Positions 17,114-24,480 of a stretch of 64,000 bases of DNA are shown here, one piece after another. Positions within the stretch are counted from its first letter, which is position 1. The number at the start of each line of letters is the position of its first letter. The notes under the pieces were generated by a model that saw only the letters and a list, made by a program, of their open reading frames with translations, had not been told where the DNA came from and did not search any database. This DNA is from Faecalimonas sp. (lineage in GTDB: Bacteria; Bacillota; Clostridia; Lachnospirales; Lachnospiraceae): contig JARICA010000018.1 of the NCBI GenBank assembly GCA_029264305.1, positions 1 through 64,000 of the forward strand, in the 5' to 3' direction. A program made the translations under genes and the position numbers.

Positions 17114-19318
17114 ATGGAAAATATAATTGATGAATTGGAATCGTTAAAAACAATTACATATGAAGACAGTTTTCGATTTGCGACTAAATGTGCTCAATTG
17201 CTTGGTGCTGGAGATGAAGAGTCAATTCAAGATGCACAAAAAAATATTGTGTTTATATTAGACAGATTAGATGATTTACCTGATGAAACATATGAGATTT
17301 GGTCTGATATTATTGAATCAGCAGGATTCTATCCATACATAAACAGAGAAGAGAACTTATCATTAACAAGTTTGGCGGATCAGATAAGATATTACTCGTT
17401 TTCGTCATCATATTTGGAAAATTTAATCTTACACAAAGATCAGAAAAGACTATCAGAGCTATTGAAATCTGGTAAGAATGTAGTTGCTAGTGCACCTACG
17501 AGTTTTGGCAAGAGTCTCTTAATAGAAGAGCTAGTTGCATCTAATCAGTATAAGAACATTGTGGTTATTCAACCAACTTTAGCATTGCTTGATGAGACAC
17601 GAATAAAATTAAAAAAGTATTCCAGTGATTATAAGATAGTGGTAAGAACTGCACAAACACCGTCAGAAGATAATAAAGGAAATCTATTCCTATTAACTGC
17701 AGAGCGAGTAATGGAGTATGATAATCTCCCTCAAATTGATTTGTTAATAATAGATGAGTTTTATAAATTGAGCTTAAAAAGAATTGATGATAGAGCAGAC
17801 ACTTTAAACAATGCTTTTTTAAAGGTGATGAGATATGGAAAACCGCAATTTTATCTTTTAGGGCCTAATATCGGTGGAATAACTAAAGGATTCGAAGAAA
17901 AATATGACGCTATATTCTTTAAAACTAGTTTTTCCTTAGTAGGATGTCGTGTTTCGGATATTTCTTCGAAAATTGATACAACAGTTTCTTCGAGAAAACA
18001 AGATGAGCAAAAACAGCAGCTTTTATTCGAGCTACTTGATAGTCTAGAAACAACACAAACTATTGTGTACTGTAAATCACCTTCGAGAGCGAGAAAAATA
18101 GCCCGTAATTACTTGTTGTATTTAAAGGATAAAAATGTTGTGGGTACCAATAACCTTCCATTAATTGAGTGGATTACTAAAAATGTGTCCGATAAATGGA
18201 GTTTGGTAGATACATTAAAATATGGAATTGCTGTTCATGATGGTTCTTTGCAGAAACATATTGGAAATTCAGTGATTCAGTATTTTAATACTGGTAAATT
18301 GCGTTGTATTTTTTGCACATCAACAATAATTGAAGGCGTAAATACAAGTGCAAAGAATGTTGTTATCTTTGATGAAAGAAAAGGAAATAAGAGTATAGAT
18401 TATTTCGATTACAGTAATATTAAGGGGCGTGCTGGTCGAATGATGGAACATTATGTTGGAAATGTATTTAGTTTTGTTCCTGAGCCAAAGAAAAATGAAT
18501 TAATAGTTGATATTCCATTTATTGAACAAGATAAAAATATTTTGACGGATGAGATTCTAGTTAATATTGACGAGGAAGATGTGCAACCACAGGTAAAAGA
18601 TAGATTTGAGCAATTGAATCAAATACCACCAGACCTATTATCTATTTTGAAACAGAATGGAACAAATATTAATGGTCAAATGAGTATCTACTATGCACTT
18701 GAAAGAGATATTCTAACTAAGCAAAAATTAATAACTTGGACACAAATGCCAAGTTATAATGCTATGGTTTATATACTTTCGCTAGCTGATGAGAATATAT
18801 TTGATTTCAAAAACGAACATGGTGTGATATCTATAAAACAATTGACTTTTCTTTTAAATACTTATAGAGAAAAAAAGACAATAATGTCAATTGTTAAATC
18901 TAAGTATAACTATAAATTAAAAAACAGAAAGACAAAGCCCTCTGATGAAGAAAATATGGCACTTATAGATGCTGCAATTGAAGAGGCTTTTCATGTGTAT
19001 AAACATTGGTTTCAGTATAAAGTTCCAAAAGCATTTCGTGTTGTAGATAGTATACAACGATATGTCTGTGAAAAACATGGAATTAAAGCAGGCTCATATA
19101 GTTTTTATGTACAACAGCTTGAAAACGATTTTGTACCAGAACGTTTGTCAATACTAATTGAATATGGGATACCAAATACAACAATTCTTAAAATTCAGCA
19201 GATGATTCCTAGTGATTTATCGGATGAAGAGATTGTCGCATACATCAAAGAACACAAAGATACAATTTGTAAAGATTTAACAGATTATGAAATTGAAAGA
19301 ATATCATCCGAATTATAA
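17114..19318 (+). CDS. hamB: Hachiman helicase subunit HamB
   Basis: A 734-residue superfamily 2 helicase. Walker A is A-P-T-S-F-G-K-S (127-134), motif II is D-E-F-Y (214-217), and the second RecA domain has S-T-I-I-E-G-V-N-T followed by motif VI K-G-R-A-G-R near 438-442. This helicase type beside a DUF1837 gene defines Hachiman, where HamB moves on DNA and controls HamA. AGAGG precedes the ATG. The reading frame is intact. Its TAA overlaps the stop of the convergent small gene on the other strand (shared TTATAA). Confidence 0.9.
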   Translation: MENIIDELESLKTITYEDSFRFATKCAQLLGAGDEESIQDAQKNIVFILDRLDDLPDETYEIWSDIIESAGFYPYINREENLSLTSLADQIRYYSFSSSYLENLILHKDQKRLSELLKSGKNVVASAPTSFGKSLLIEELVASNQYKNIVVIQPTLALLDETRIKLKKYSSDYKIVVRTAQTPSEDNKGNLFLLTAERVMEYDNLPQIDLLIIDEFYKLSLKRIDDRADTLNNAFLKVMRYGKPQFYLLGPNIGGITKGFEEKYDAIFFKTSFSLVGCRVSDISSKIDTTVSSRKQDEQKQQLLFELLDSLETTQTIVYCKSPSRARKIARNYLLYLKDKNVVGTNNLPLIEWITKNVSDKWSLVDTLKYGIAVHDGSLQKHIGNSVIQYFNTGKLRCIFCTSTIIEGVNTSAKNVVIFDERKGNKSIDYFDYSNIKGRAGRMMEHYVGNVFSFVPEPKKNELIVDIPFIEQDKNILTDEILVNIDEEDVQPQVKDRFEQLNQIPPDLLSILKQNGTNINGQMSIYYALERDILTKQKLITWTQMPSYNAMVYILSLADENIFDFKNEHGVISIKQLTFLLNTYREKKTIMSIVKSKYNYKLKNRKTKPSDEENMALIDAAIEEAFHVYKHWFQYKVPKAFRVVDSIQRYVCEKHGIKAGSYSFYVQQLENDFVPERLSILIEYGIPNTTILKIQQMIPSDLSDEEIVAYIKEHKDTICKDLTDYEIERISSEL

Positions 19319-19483
19319 GTATGTAGGATATAAAGTGTTTTGCTTAAATTCTTCTTGAACCTTCCAATATTCCGCCTGCTCAGCCTCTGTGGCTGGGCGT
19401 ACGGAGTATTTGCCACAGTCAGGGCATCGGTCCGTGACTGCGGCTTTAAAAGTATATCTGCAGGAATCGTAGGTCTGTATCAT
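19313..19483 (-). CDS. 56-residue zinc-ribbon-like element protein
   Basis: A short gene downstream of immA. Its 56 residues hold C8, then C-P-D-C-G (C20, C23), a possible metal-binding knuckle, followed by a charged helical tail (A-E-Q-A-E-Y-W-K-V-Q-E-E-F). The start has TTAGGAG 9 bases upstream, inside the end of immA, and the gap to immA is only 12 bases, so it is in the immR-immA operon. Similar small C-x-x-C proteins accompany ImmA in clostridial elements; the function is unknown. Its stop codon overlaps that of hamB in convergent orientation. Confidence 0.7.
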   Translation of the reverse strand: MIQTYDSCRYTFKAAVTDRCPDCGKYSVRPATEAEQAEYWKVQEEFKQNTLYPTYL

Positions 19484-19495
19484 GAGATGTCACTC

Positions 19496-20050
19496 CTAAC
19501 TTTCATGGTAATTTGCGGACATTCGCTCCGCATGCTTTAAGAAGTCACCATTTGCTATGATGGGTGACTCTACTTTAAAGCCCTGTTTTTTCATAATGCG
19601 GAACTTGAAATCCAGCATTTCTGGTGGAACACAGAGTTGTCTTGCAGCATCAAAGAAGAACTGGTCCTCGTTGATGGCATTCATGACGTCCTCATTGGAT
19701 AGCAGTAGTTCTGATGCGAAGATATTTGCTTCATATTCCTTGTGATTTACGCCGTCAAAAAGCATTAGCTCGTGAAAAGCTGCAACCTGTGCCTCTTCTT
19801 TATGTAGAACAGCATGGCCAATTTCGTGAGCTAGGATAACTTTCTGAAGTTCTTCTGGTAAATCGCTGTTGATAGTGATGTGCTTCATGCGTTTGGCAAT
19901 TATAAAAAATCCTTTGATGCATCCTTCGTCGGTGCCCATAGGTTTATAATTGACAATGATCTTCATAGCATCTGCAAGGCGAATAGGATCAGTCTCATCA
20001 TACTTCTTAACGGTCTTTTTGACCTGATCAATAATATATTCAATCTTCAA
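19496..20050 (-). CDS. immA: ImmA/IrrE-type metallopeptidase
   Basis: A 184-residue protein with the ImmA/IrrE core: H-E-I-G-H in L-A-H-E-I-G-H-A-V-L-H and the downstream E-Y-E-A-N-I-F-A-S-E-L-L. In ICEBs1-type elements ImmA cleaves the repressor ImmR when the element is induced by DNA damage or crowding signals. Here it is the second gene behind the repressor on the minus strand, which supports the same role. The start is a TTG at 20050 with GGGAGG upstream; no ATG fits better. It probably controls element genes rather than phage defence. Confidence 0.85.
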   Translation of the reverse strand: MKIEYIIDQVKKTVKKYDETDPIRLADAMKIIVNYKPMGTDEGCIKGFFIIAKRMKHITINSDLPEELQKVILAHEIGHAVLHKEEAQVAAFHELMLFDGVNHKEYEANIFASELLLSNEDVMNAINEDQFFFDAARQLCVPPEMLDFKFRIMKKQGFKVESPIIANGDFLKHAERMSANYHES

Positions 20051-20128
20051 GGTTGATTCCCTCCCCTCGGGTTATAGTCTAGTACAAGTATATGCTACCA
20101 AATCTATGTGGCGAAAAAACTCTCTCGA

Positions 20129-20560
20129 TTAATCTTTTTTACGACCGTAAGTTTCTTTAGCAGCAAGCTTACATTCATAATATGCATCCATAAGAGCGCG
20201 GAAGTAAGCATCTTTAGCTTCTTCACTAACAGTACCACCGGCAAACATCTCTTTATTTGCCTTTAACATTTCTTCTAAATTCTGAGAATCTTTAGTGCCA
20301 GTAGTAGCACGCATTTCTTCAACATAATCCATACGATCTAATCCATAGCTTGGATCTTCAATTTCATCATTTTTTAAGTATTCAGTAGAAACGCCAAGTG
20401 CTTTAGCTAATTTATAGAGCTGTGCAGCATATGGTAAACGTGCTCCTGATTCATAGTTACCGATAGTGCGGACACCAATTCCGGCTTTATCAGCCAATTG
20501 TTGCTGTGAAAGTCCTAGGGCTGCCCGGTGTTCAATTACTTTGTCTCGAAAGCTCTTCAT
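20129..20560 (-). CDS. immR: XRE-family repressor of the element (ImmR-like)
   Basis: A 143-residue repressor with an N-terminal Cro/CI-type helix-turn-helix (L-S-Q-Q-Q-L-A-D-K-A-G-I-G-V-R-T-I-G-N-Y-E) at about residues 15-36 and a C-terminal helical region that would be the target of ImmA. ATG 20560 is chosen because GGAGG lies 7 bases upstream; the ATG at 20566 is too close to it. The gene is transcribed from a near-consensus promoter in the adjoining control region, where repeated sites suggest self-regulation and control of the rightward genes. Confidence 0.88.
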   Translation of the reverse strand: MKSFRDKVIEHRAALGLSQQQLADKAGIGVRTIGNYESGARLPYAAQLYKLAKALGVSTEYLKNDEIEDPSYGLDRMDYVEEMRATTGTKDSQNLEEMLKANKEMFAGGTVSEEAKDAYFRALMDAYYECKLAAKETYGRKKD

Positions 20561-20614
20561 AACCATTCCTCCAATCAAATTTTGTAAAGAATTGCCGATA
20601 GTTGCGACAATCTA

Positions 20615-20643
20615 TTGACACACTTGCCAACAGTTGCTATAAT
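20615..20643 (+). promoter_or_regulatory. Rightward promoter of the element regulator genes
   Basis: TTGACA (20615-20620), a 17-base spacer and TATAAT (20638-20643): a perfect consensus promoter. One operator copy fills most of the spacer, so bound repressor would block RNA polymerase directly. A weaker second candidate lies downstream (TATAAT at 20747-20752). The long leader to the start at 20903 contains an imperfect hairpin (20822-20856). Confidence 0.8.
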
Positions 20644-20685
20644 TCGAATCAGCAAATATGAGCAAGTGTTAGAAACTATAAGCAA

Positions 20686-20714
20686 ATTATAGCGAGAGTT
20701 GCTGAATAAGTCAA
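20686..20714 (-). promoter_or_regulatory. Leftward promoter of immR-immA
   Basis: Read on the minus strand: TTGACT (20714-20709), a 17-base spacer and TATAAT (20691-20686). It points toward the repressor gene starting at 20560 and lies face to face with the rightward promoter, so their early transcripts overlap. A degenerate operator covers the -10. Confidence 0.75.
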
Positions 20715-20902
20715 CAGAAACTTGCCGAAAGTTGCATATAAGAATGTATAATGAAGCATCTTGTTTGGGCAGAGGAGGAAACTGCTTATAGGACAGATGA
20801 GAATGTGCTTTATTTATAGAGCGCTTTACAGGTTTCTTTCCCTTTACCTGAAAGCGTAATGGATGAAATAATTAGAACTTTTACGAAGGGAGTTTGTTAT
20901 AT

Positions 20903-21466
20903 ATGAGCAGAAAGAATACAGGGGCATGGAAAGCAATTCATTCCATGTGTGAAATGCAGGACATCAATGAAGAGGCATTATATCAGAAGGCAAAGATGCT
21001 TTTAAGTATCTATCGCCGTGTTTGTTGGTCCACTGTTGGTCGTGCGGAAGCAGTATCAGAGGACATATGCTGTTATTGTGGATCGGATGTAGATGGAGCA
21101 CTTATTTATTTAGAGACCTTTGCACCAGATGAGCAGAAAGCTCGTTTTGAGGCCAGAATCCAGTCTTTATTTGAATCAAGATGGATGATGGAGATGGTGG
21201 AAGGAGCTATGAGCAGGGTGTATGAGTTCCCTGATGGCGGGAATCTGTTTTATGACATTCTTAATAAGGCCTATCTATGGAAAAACAAATGTAAAGAAAG
21301 TGAGATGTTGGAGATGCTGAATCTTGAACGAAGTCGCTATTACGACAAAAAGAAAGAAGCCATTATGGTGTTTGGCCTTGCTCTTTGGGGAGCAGAATTG
21401 CCTAAGGTGAAGGAATTTCTACAGGAGGAACCTGATGAAAGCCTGGTGGTGATGAGTACGACTTAA
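20903..21466 (+). CDS. Conserved element regulator-like protein, function unknown
   Basis: A 187-residue helical protein. Recognisable stretches are the C-x-x-C-x-x-x-C cluster D-I-C-C-Y-C near residue 45 and the C-terminal E-R-S-R-Y-Y-D-K-K-K-E-A-I-M-V-F-G-L-A-L-W-G, which resembles a helix-turn-helix of the ArpU/sigma-like phage regulators. It is the first gene after the rightward promoter, typical of integrative elements where such proteins may activate later genes. GGGAG lies 10 bases before the ATG at 20903; an upstream in-frame TTG is less likely. Family assignment is uncertain. Confidence 0.6.
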   Translation: MSRKNTGAWKAIHSMCEMQDINEEALYQKAKMLLSIYRRVCWSTVGRAEAVSEDICCYCGSDVDGALIYLETFAPDEQKARFEARIQSLFESRWMMEMVEGAMSRVYEFPDGGNLFYDILNKAYLWKNKCKESEMLEMLNLERSRYYDKKKEAIMVFGLALWGAELPKVKEFLQEEPDESLVVMSTT

Positions 21467-21548
21467 GTCCGACAAACTTCCGACGGATTTACGATAAGGG
21501 TACGACGGGTATCCTACTGAAAGTCCGACCTTGTATCAGTTATGATTG

Positions 21549-21570
21549 GTATGCTGGGAGAGCAGCATAC
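21549..21570. repeat. Perfect 8-bp inverted repeat
   Basis: GTATGCTG, a 6-base loop and CAGCATAC form a perfect hairpin 80 bases after the preceding gene. No T-run follows, so it is either a weak terminator part or a protein-binding palindrome. The adjoining bases contain several CCGAC-like repeats. Confidence 0.5.
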
Positions 21571-21594
21571 TAAAAATGAATAAAGAATAGTTTT

Positions 21595-21630
21595 AGCCAT
21601 GTGCCCTTAATTGGGTGCAGGGCTATTTTT
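21595..21630 (+). terminator. Terminator or attenuator upstream of the sigma-like gene
   Basis: AGCC and GGCT close an outer stem around TGTGCCC/GGGTGCA (with G-T pairs) and a TTAATT loop, followed by ATTTTT. This is a good intrinsic terminator 67 bases before the next start codon. Its place inside an operon leader suggests regulated read-through. Confidence 0.65.
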
Positions 21631-21696
21631 ATGCCCTTTTTTACTTTCTGGTGTGCTGACTCTTCCGGACAAAAAACGGAAGTGAGGAAAACACAC

Positions 21697-22122
21697 ATGA
21701 ATTACAAGTACGAAATGGCATGCAAAGAAGCAGGAATGAGAGAGGAGGATATCCAGGCATTACGTAGAGAGTTTGACGCTGATTACAAACGTCTTAGCAG
21801 AGAAAATAAGAGAAAAGATAAGCTAGGCTTTTCTTCAGTATCTTTATCCATTATTGCAAGTGATGGCGATGGTTTTGACTGTGAGATTGCAGATCCAAGA
21901 GCAAATATTGAAGAAGATTTCATCCATAATTGGGAGCTTCAGCGTTTAGGAGAACTGATGTCAGAGCTTGATCCAGTGGACAAAGAGTTCTTATATGATT
22001 GTTTCTCTGGAGAAAAGGATTTGGAGAAACGTATCTGTGAGAAGTATGGTCTTCAACGTAATCAGATGCAGTACAAGAGAAAGAAACTTTTAGAGCAGCT
22101 TCGCCAGGGATTTGAGGAGTAA
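21697..22122 (+). CDS. Sigma-70-like element regulator
   Basis: A 141-residue protein whose second half resembles sigma region 4: helices around E-L-D-P-V-D-K-E-F-L-Y-D and a turn-helix R-I-C-E-K-Y-G-L-Q-R-N-Q-M-Q-Y-K-R-K-K-L. Small sigma-like proteins with this ending are frequent just upstream of xis-int in clostridial and Tn916-like elements. The ATG at 21697 follows GTGAGGAAA; the longer upstream reading frame would run through the terminator and is rejected. It probably regulates transfer or excision genes. Confidence 0.65.
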   Translation: MNYKYEMACKEAGMREEDIQALRREFDADYKRLSRENKRKDKLGFSSVSLSIIASDGDGFDCEIADPRANIEEDFIHNWELQRLGELMSELDPVDKEFLYDCFSGEKDLEKRICEKYGLQRNQMQYKRKKLLEQLRQGFEE

Positions 22123-22216
22123 TAAGAAATTATAAAAAGATTTAAAAAGTTATTCAGCAAATGGCAGAAAGCTGTCCACATCTAAATAGTGAGAGGGGAA
22201 TTCTCTCAGATGATTA

Positions 22217-22255
22217 CCAGACCATATGCAATGTGTGGGATTGTGTATGGTCTGG
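22217..22255. promoter_or_regulatory. Long hairpin upstream of xis
   Basis: CCAGACCATATGCAA and TTGTGTATGGTCTGG pair over 15 positions (with two G-T pairs) around a 9-base loop. A second short hairpin (GAGAG/CTCTC, 22191-22207) lies just before it. No T-run follows. It lies 37 bases before the xis start and may regulate xis translation or bind recombination proteins. Confidence 0.5.
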
Positions 22256-22291
22256 ATAAGTTAACTACATAAAGATGGAGGATAGCACAGT

Positions 22292-22498
22292 ATGGAAAAT
22301 ATTTATGAAATTCCAATTTGGAAGAAATATACATTGTCAGTTGAGGAAGCTGCAGTGTATTTCCGTATTGGAGAAAATAAACTGAGAAGTTTAATTAACG
22401 AAAATAAATCAGCGGACTATCTGCTCTGGAATGGTAGCAGAGCTTTGATTAAAAGAGAAAAATTCGAGCGATTTGTTGATGAATTGGAAACCATCTAG
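22292..22498 (+). CDS. xis: Excisionase (Tn916 Xis type)
   Basis: A 68-residue winged-helix excisionase: the opening I-P-I-W-K-K-Y-T-L-S-V-E-E-A-A-V-Y-F, then I-G-E-N-K-L-R and the late N-G-S-R-A-L-I-K-R-E-K-F-E-R-F match the Tn916 Xis family. Xis bends the element ends and tips the integrase toward excision. GGAGG lies 9 bases before the ATG. It directly precedes the integrase gene. Confidence 0.9.
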   Translation: MENIYEIPIWKKYTLSVEEAAVYFRIGENKLRSLINENKSADYLLWNGSRALIKREKFERFVDELETI

Positions 22499-22578
22499 GG
22501 AAAATTTTAGTACAACTTAGGGTCTGGTCGTGATATACTAACAGTATGAACGAGTCATGGCTCTTGGAAAGGAGCAAT

Positions 22579-23817
22579 ATGAGCGAAAAGAGACGTGACA
22601 ATAAAAAGCGACTTCTTTGGGAAGGAGAAGTTCAGGAACAAAATGGAAGATACAAATATCGTTATACAGATTCCAATGGAAAGAGAAAATCTGTTTATAG
22701 TTGGAGATTAACCAGTACAGATCCATTTCCTGCAGGTAAAAAACCAGATTTATCATTGCGAGAAAAAGAACAGATTATTCAGAAGGAAGTATTGAATGGT
22801 GTGTGCAGTAATGATATGACAGTAATGGAATTGGTAGATCGATATCTTAGCTTAAAGAGAGGCGTGCGCCATAACACTGCAGCAAATTATAATTTTGTTC
22901 GAAATGTTTTGGCGAAAGAAGAATTCAGTGCAAAACGAATTGATAAGGTAAAACTATCAGATGCTAAACTGTTTTTGATTAAACTTCAGGAAAAGGATGG
23001 CAGGGGATATAGTTCTATCCATTCAATCAGAGGCGTTCTTAGACCGGCTTTTCAGATGGCTGTGGATGATGATTTGCTTCTTAGAAATCCTTTTGAGTTT
23101 CAGTTAGCTACAGTTGTTGTGAATGACTCTGTTACAAGGGAAGCTATTACACAGGAACAGGAAAGGAAATTTCTAAAGTTTATTAAAGAAGATAGTCATT
23201 ATAATAAGTATTATGATGGAATGTTTCTTTTGTTTAAAACTGGACTTCGAGTAAGTGAGTTTTGTGGTTTGACAGTACATGATATTGATTTTGAAAATAA
23301 CATGCTTCATATTACTCATCAGTTACAGAGAAAACGCGATATGCAATATAGTATTGAGGAGACAAAGACAACTTCTGGTACAAGAGATATTCCGATGACA
23401 GAAGAGGTTAGAGAGTGTCTTGAGAGAATAGTTGCGAATCGTAAGCATCCTAAGGTAGAGCCAATCATTGATGGTTATACAGGGTTTTTATTCTACGATA
23501 AAAACAACAGACCTATGGTGGCGTTGCATTGGGAGAAGTATTTTCATTATGCAATTGGAAGATATAACAGAACCTATAGAGTGCAGTTACCAAAGATTAC
23601 ACCTCATATCTGCAGACATACCTATTGCAGTAATATGGCAAGGGCTGGAATGAATCCAAAGACTTTACAGTATTTAATGGGGCATAGTGATATTGGTGTA
23701 ACGATGAACACTTACACACATCTTGGAGCTACAGATGCAAGAGCCGAATTAGAGAGATTACATTTAGCTGGTACATCAGACAGACATAAATCTCGCAAGA
23801 TTGTAGGCTTGAACTGA
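22579..23817 (+). CDS. int: Tyrosine recombinase integrase (Tn916 family)
   Basis: A 412-residue tyrosine recombinase. The N-terminal arm-binding domain (R-Y-K-Y-R-Y-T-D-S-N-G-K-R-K-S) is followed by a SAM-like core-binding domain and a catalytic domain with R in T-G-L-R-V-S-E-F, H-x-x-R in H-I-C-R-H-T, the G-H-S-D-I-G box and Y in M-N-T-Y-T-H. Length and pattern match Tn916 Int. ATG 22579 is chosen, with AAAGGAG just upstream; an earlier ATG at 22546 has no site. The gene is intact, so integration and excision functions remain. Confidence 0.92.
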   Translation: MSEKRRDNKKRLLWEGEVQEQNGRYKYRYTDSNGKRKSVYSWRLTSTDPFPAGKKPDLSLREKEQIIQKEVLNGVCSNDMTVMELVDRYLSLKRGVRHNTAANYNFVRNVLAKEEFSAKRIDKVKLSDAKLFLIKLQEKDGRGYSSIHSIRGVLRPAFQMAVDDDLLLRNPFEFQLATVVVNDSVTREAITQEQERKFLKFIKEDSHYNKYYDGMFLLFKTGLRVSEFCGLTVHDIDFENNMLHITHQLQRKRDMQYSIEETKTTSGTRDIPMTEEVRECLERIVANRKHPKVEPIIDGYTGFLFYDKNNRPMVALHWEKYFHYAIGRYNRTYRVQLPKITPHICRHTYCSNMARAGMNPKTLQYLMGHSDIGVTMNTYTHLGATDARAELERLHLAGTSDRHKSRKIVGLN

Positions 23818-23828
23818 TAAAAAAGTGC

Positions 23829-23982
23829 TGGTCTACGAATTTTAAAAATAGACCAATTTGTAGACCAATAGACCAAAGAAATATAAGAAAATATAAGAAT
23901 TTATAAGAAATTAGGAAAAGAACAGAAATCCCAAAAAGCCCGTAAATAAAGGGTTTTAAGAAGATTTAAGGAGATATAAGAA
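23829..23982. repeat. Integrase-proximal repeats at the element end
   Basis: After int come TAGACCAA three times (23849, 23861, 23869) with one inverted copy as TGGTCTAC (23829), then TATAAGAA at exact 10-base steps (23882, 23892, 23902) and again at 23975, ending 2 bases before the next start codon. Tyrosine integrases use arm-type repeats like these next to the crossover core. The block probably holds arm sites and attR; the core itself cannot be defined without the other end. Confidence 0.6.
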
Positions 23983-23983
23983 G

Positions 23984-24457
23984 ATGATAAAAGTATTATT
24001 CATCTGCCACGGCAATATTTGTCGTTCGACAATGGCGGAATACGTAATGAAAGATTTAGTGGAAAAATCAAACTTAGCAGAAGAGTTTTACATTGATTCT
24101 GCTGCCACAAGTCGTGAAGAGATTGGTAATCCAGTCCATCATGGCACACAACAGAAATTAAAAGAAAAAGGAATTTTTTGTGGGGATCACCGTGCGAGGC
24201 AAGTTACAAAAAAAGAATACGAAGAATACGACTATATTTTAGGTATGGATTCTTGGAATATGAAAAATATGATGAAAATTTTTGGAAATGATGCAGATAA
24301 TAAAATCCACAAATTACTAGACTTTTCATCGTCACCAAGAGATATAGCTGACCCTTGGTACACAGGAAATTTTGAAATCACATATAATGATGTCTCTGAA
24401 GGCTGCCAAGAGCTTTTAAACTATATATTAGAGAAAGGGCAAGTGACTCGAAATTAG
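23984..24457 (+). CDS. Low-molecular-weight protein tyrosine phosphatase
   Basis: A 157-residue enzyme with the P-loop C-H-G-N-I-C-R-S (C-x5-R-S) near the N-terminus and the general-acid loop D-P-W-Y-T-G near the C-terminus, both diagnostic of low-molecular-weight phosphatases. Substrates are usually phosphotyrosine or phosphoarginine proteins. It is the first chromosomal gene after the element, and its ribosome binding site (AAGGAG) and upstream region are within the presumed attachment area, so the insertion may have changed its promoter. Confidence 0.88.
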   Translation: MIKVLFICHGNICRSTMAEYVMKDLVEKSNLAEEFYIDSAATSREEIGNPVHHGTQQKLKEKGIFCGDHRARQVTKKEYEEYDYILGMDSWNMKNMMKIFGNDADNKIHKLLDFSSSPRDIADPWYTGNFEITYNDVSEGCQELLNYILEKGQVTRN

Positions 24458-24480
24458 AGGTTTGAGTACAGTTAGATAAA

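Larger units (their letters stand above)
20592..20735. promoter_or_regulatory. Operator array of 14-bp TTGC repeats in the control region
   Basis: Three + strand copies of TTGCC-x-A-x-AGTTGC are visible at 20592-20605, 20624-20637 and 20722-20735, with degenerate reverse copies at 20652-20665 and 20682-20695. Within each good copy TTGC recurs at a 10-base distance, one helical turn. The copies sit in or beside both promoters, so they are the likely binding sites of the repressor encoded next door. The 342 bases between the repressor and the next + strand gene hold no other gene. Confidence 0.7.
1..23983. mobile_element. Right part of an integrative element carrying a BREX and Hachiman defence island
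   Basis: The stretch joins typical integrative-element genes (end of ssb, relaxase and mobC, ImmR/ImmA control module, Xis, tyrosine integrase) with a large defence cargo at about 2.0-19.3 kb. The integrase is the last element gene, and housekeeping genes begin directly after the repeats that follow it, so the right end lies between 23,818 and about 23,983. The left end is outside the window. The relaxase is broken, so transfer would need help in trans. Exact attachment cores cannot be set without the other end. Confidence 0.8.

Noticed and set aside
19340-19540. 66-codon + strand frame downstream of hamB
   Set aside because: It is antisense to the 56-residue zinc-ribbon gene and the end of immA, has no ribosome binding site, and its translation has no family look.
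20797-20859. 20-codon leader peptide frame (ATG to TAA) overlapping a hairpin before the element regulator gene
   Set aside because: The nearest AGAGGAGG is 18 bases upstream of the ATG, too far for initiation, and the peptide shows no run of regulatory codons. The hairpin has no T-run.
23882-23909. Regularly spaced short repeats resembling a mini CRISPR
   Set aside because: The unit is 8 bases with 2-base gaps, AT-rich, and no cas gene is present. Integrase arm sites explain it better.
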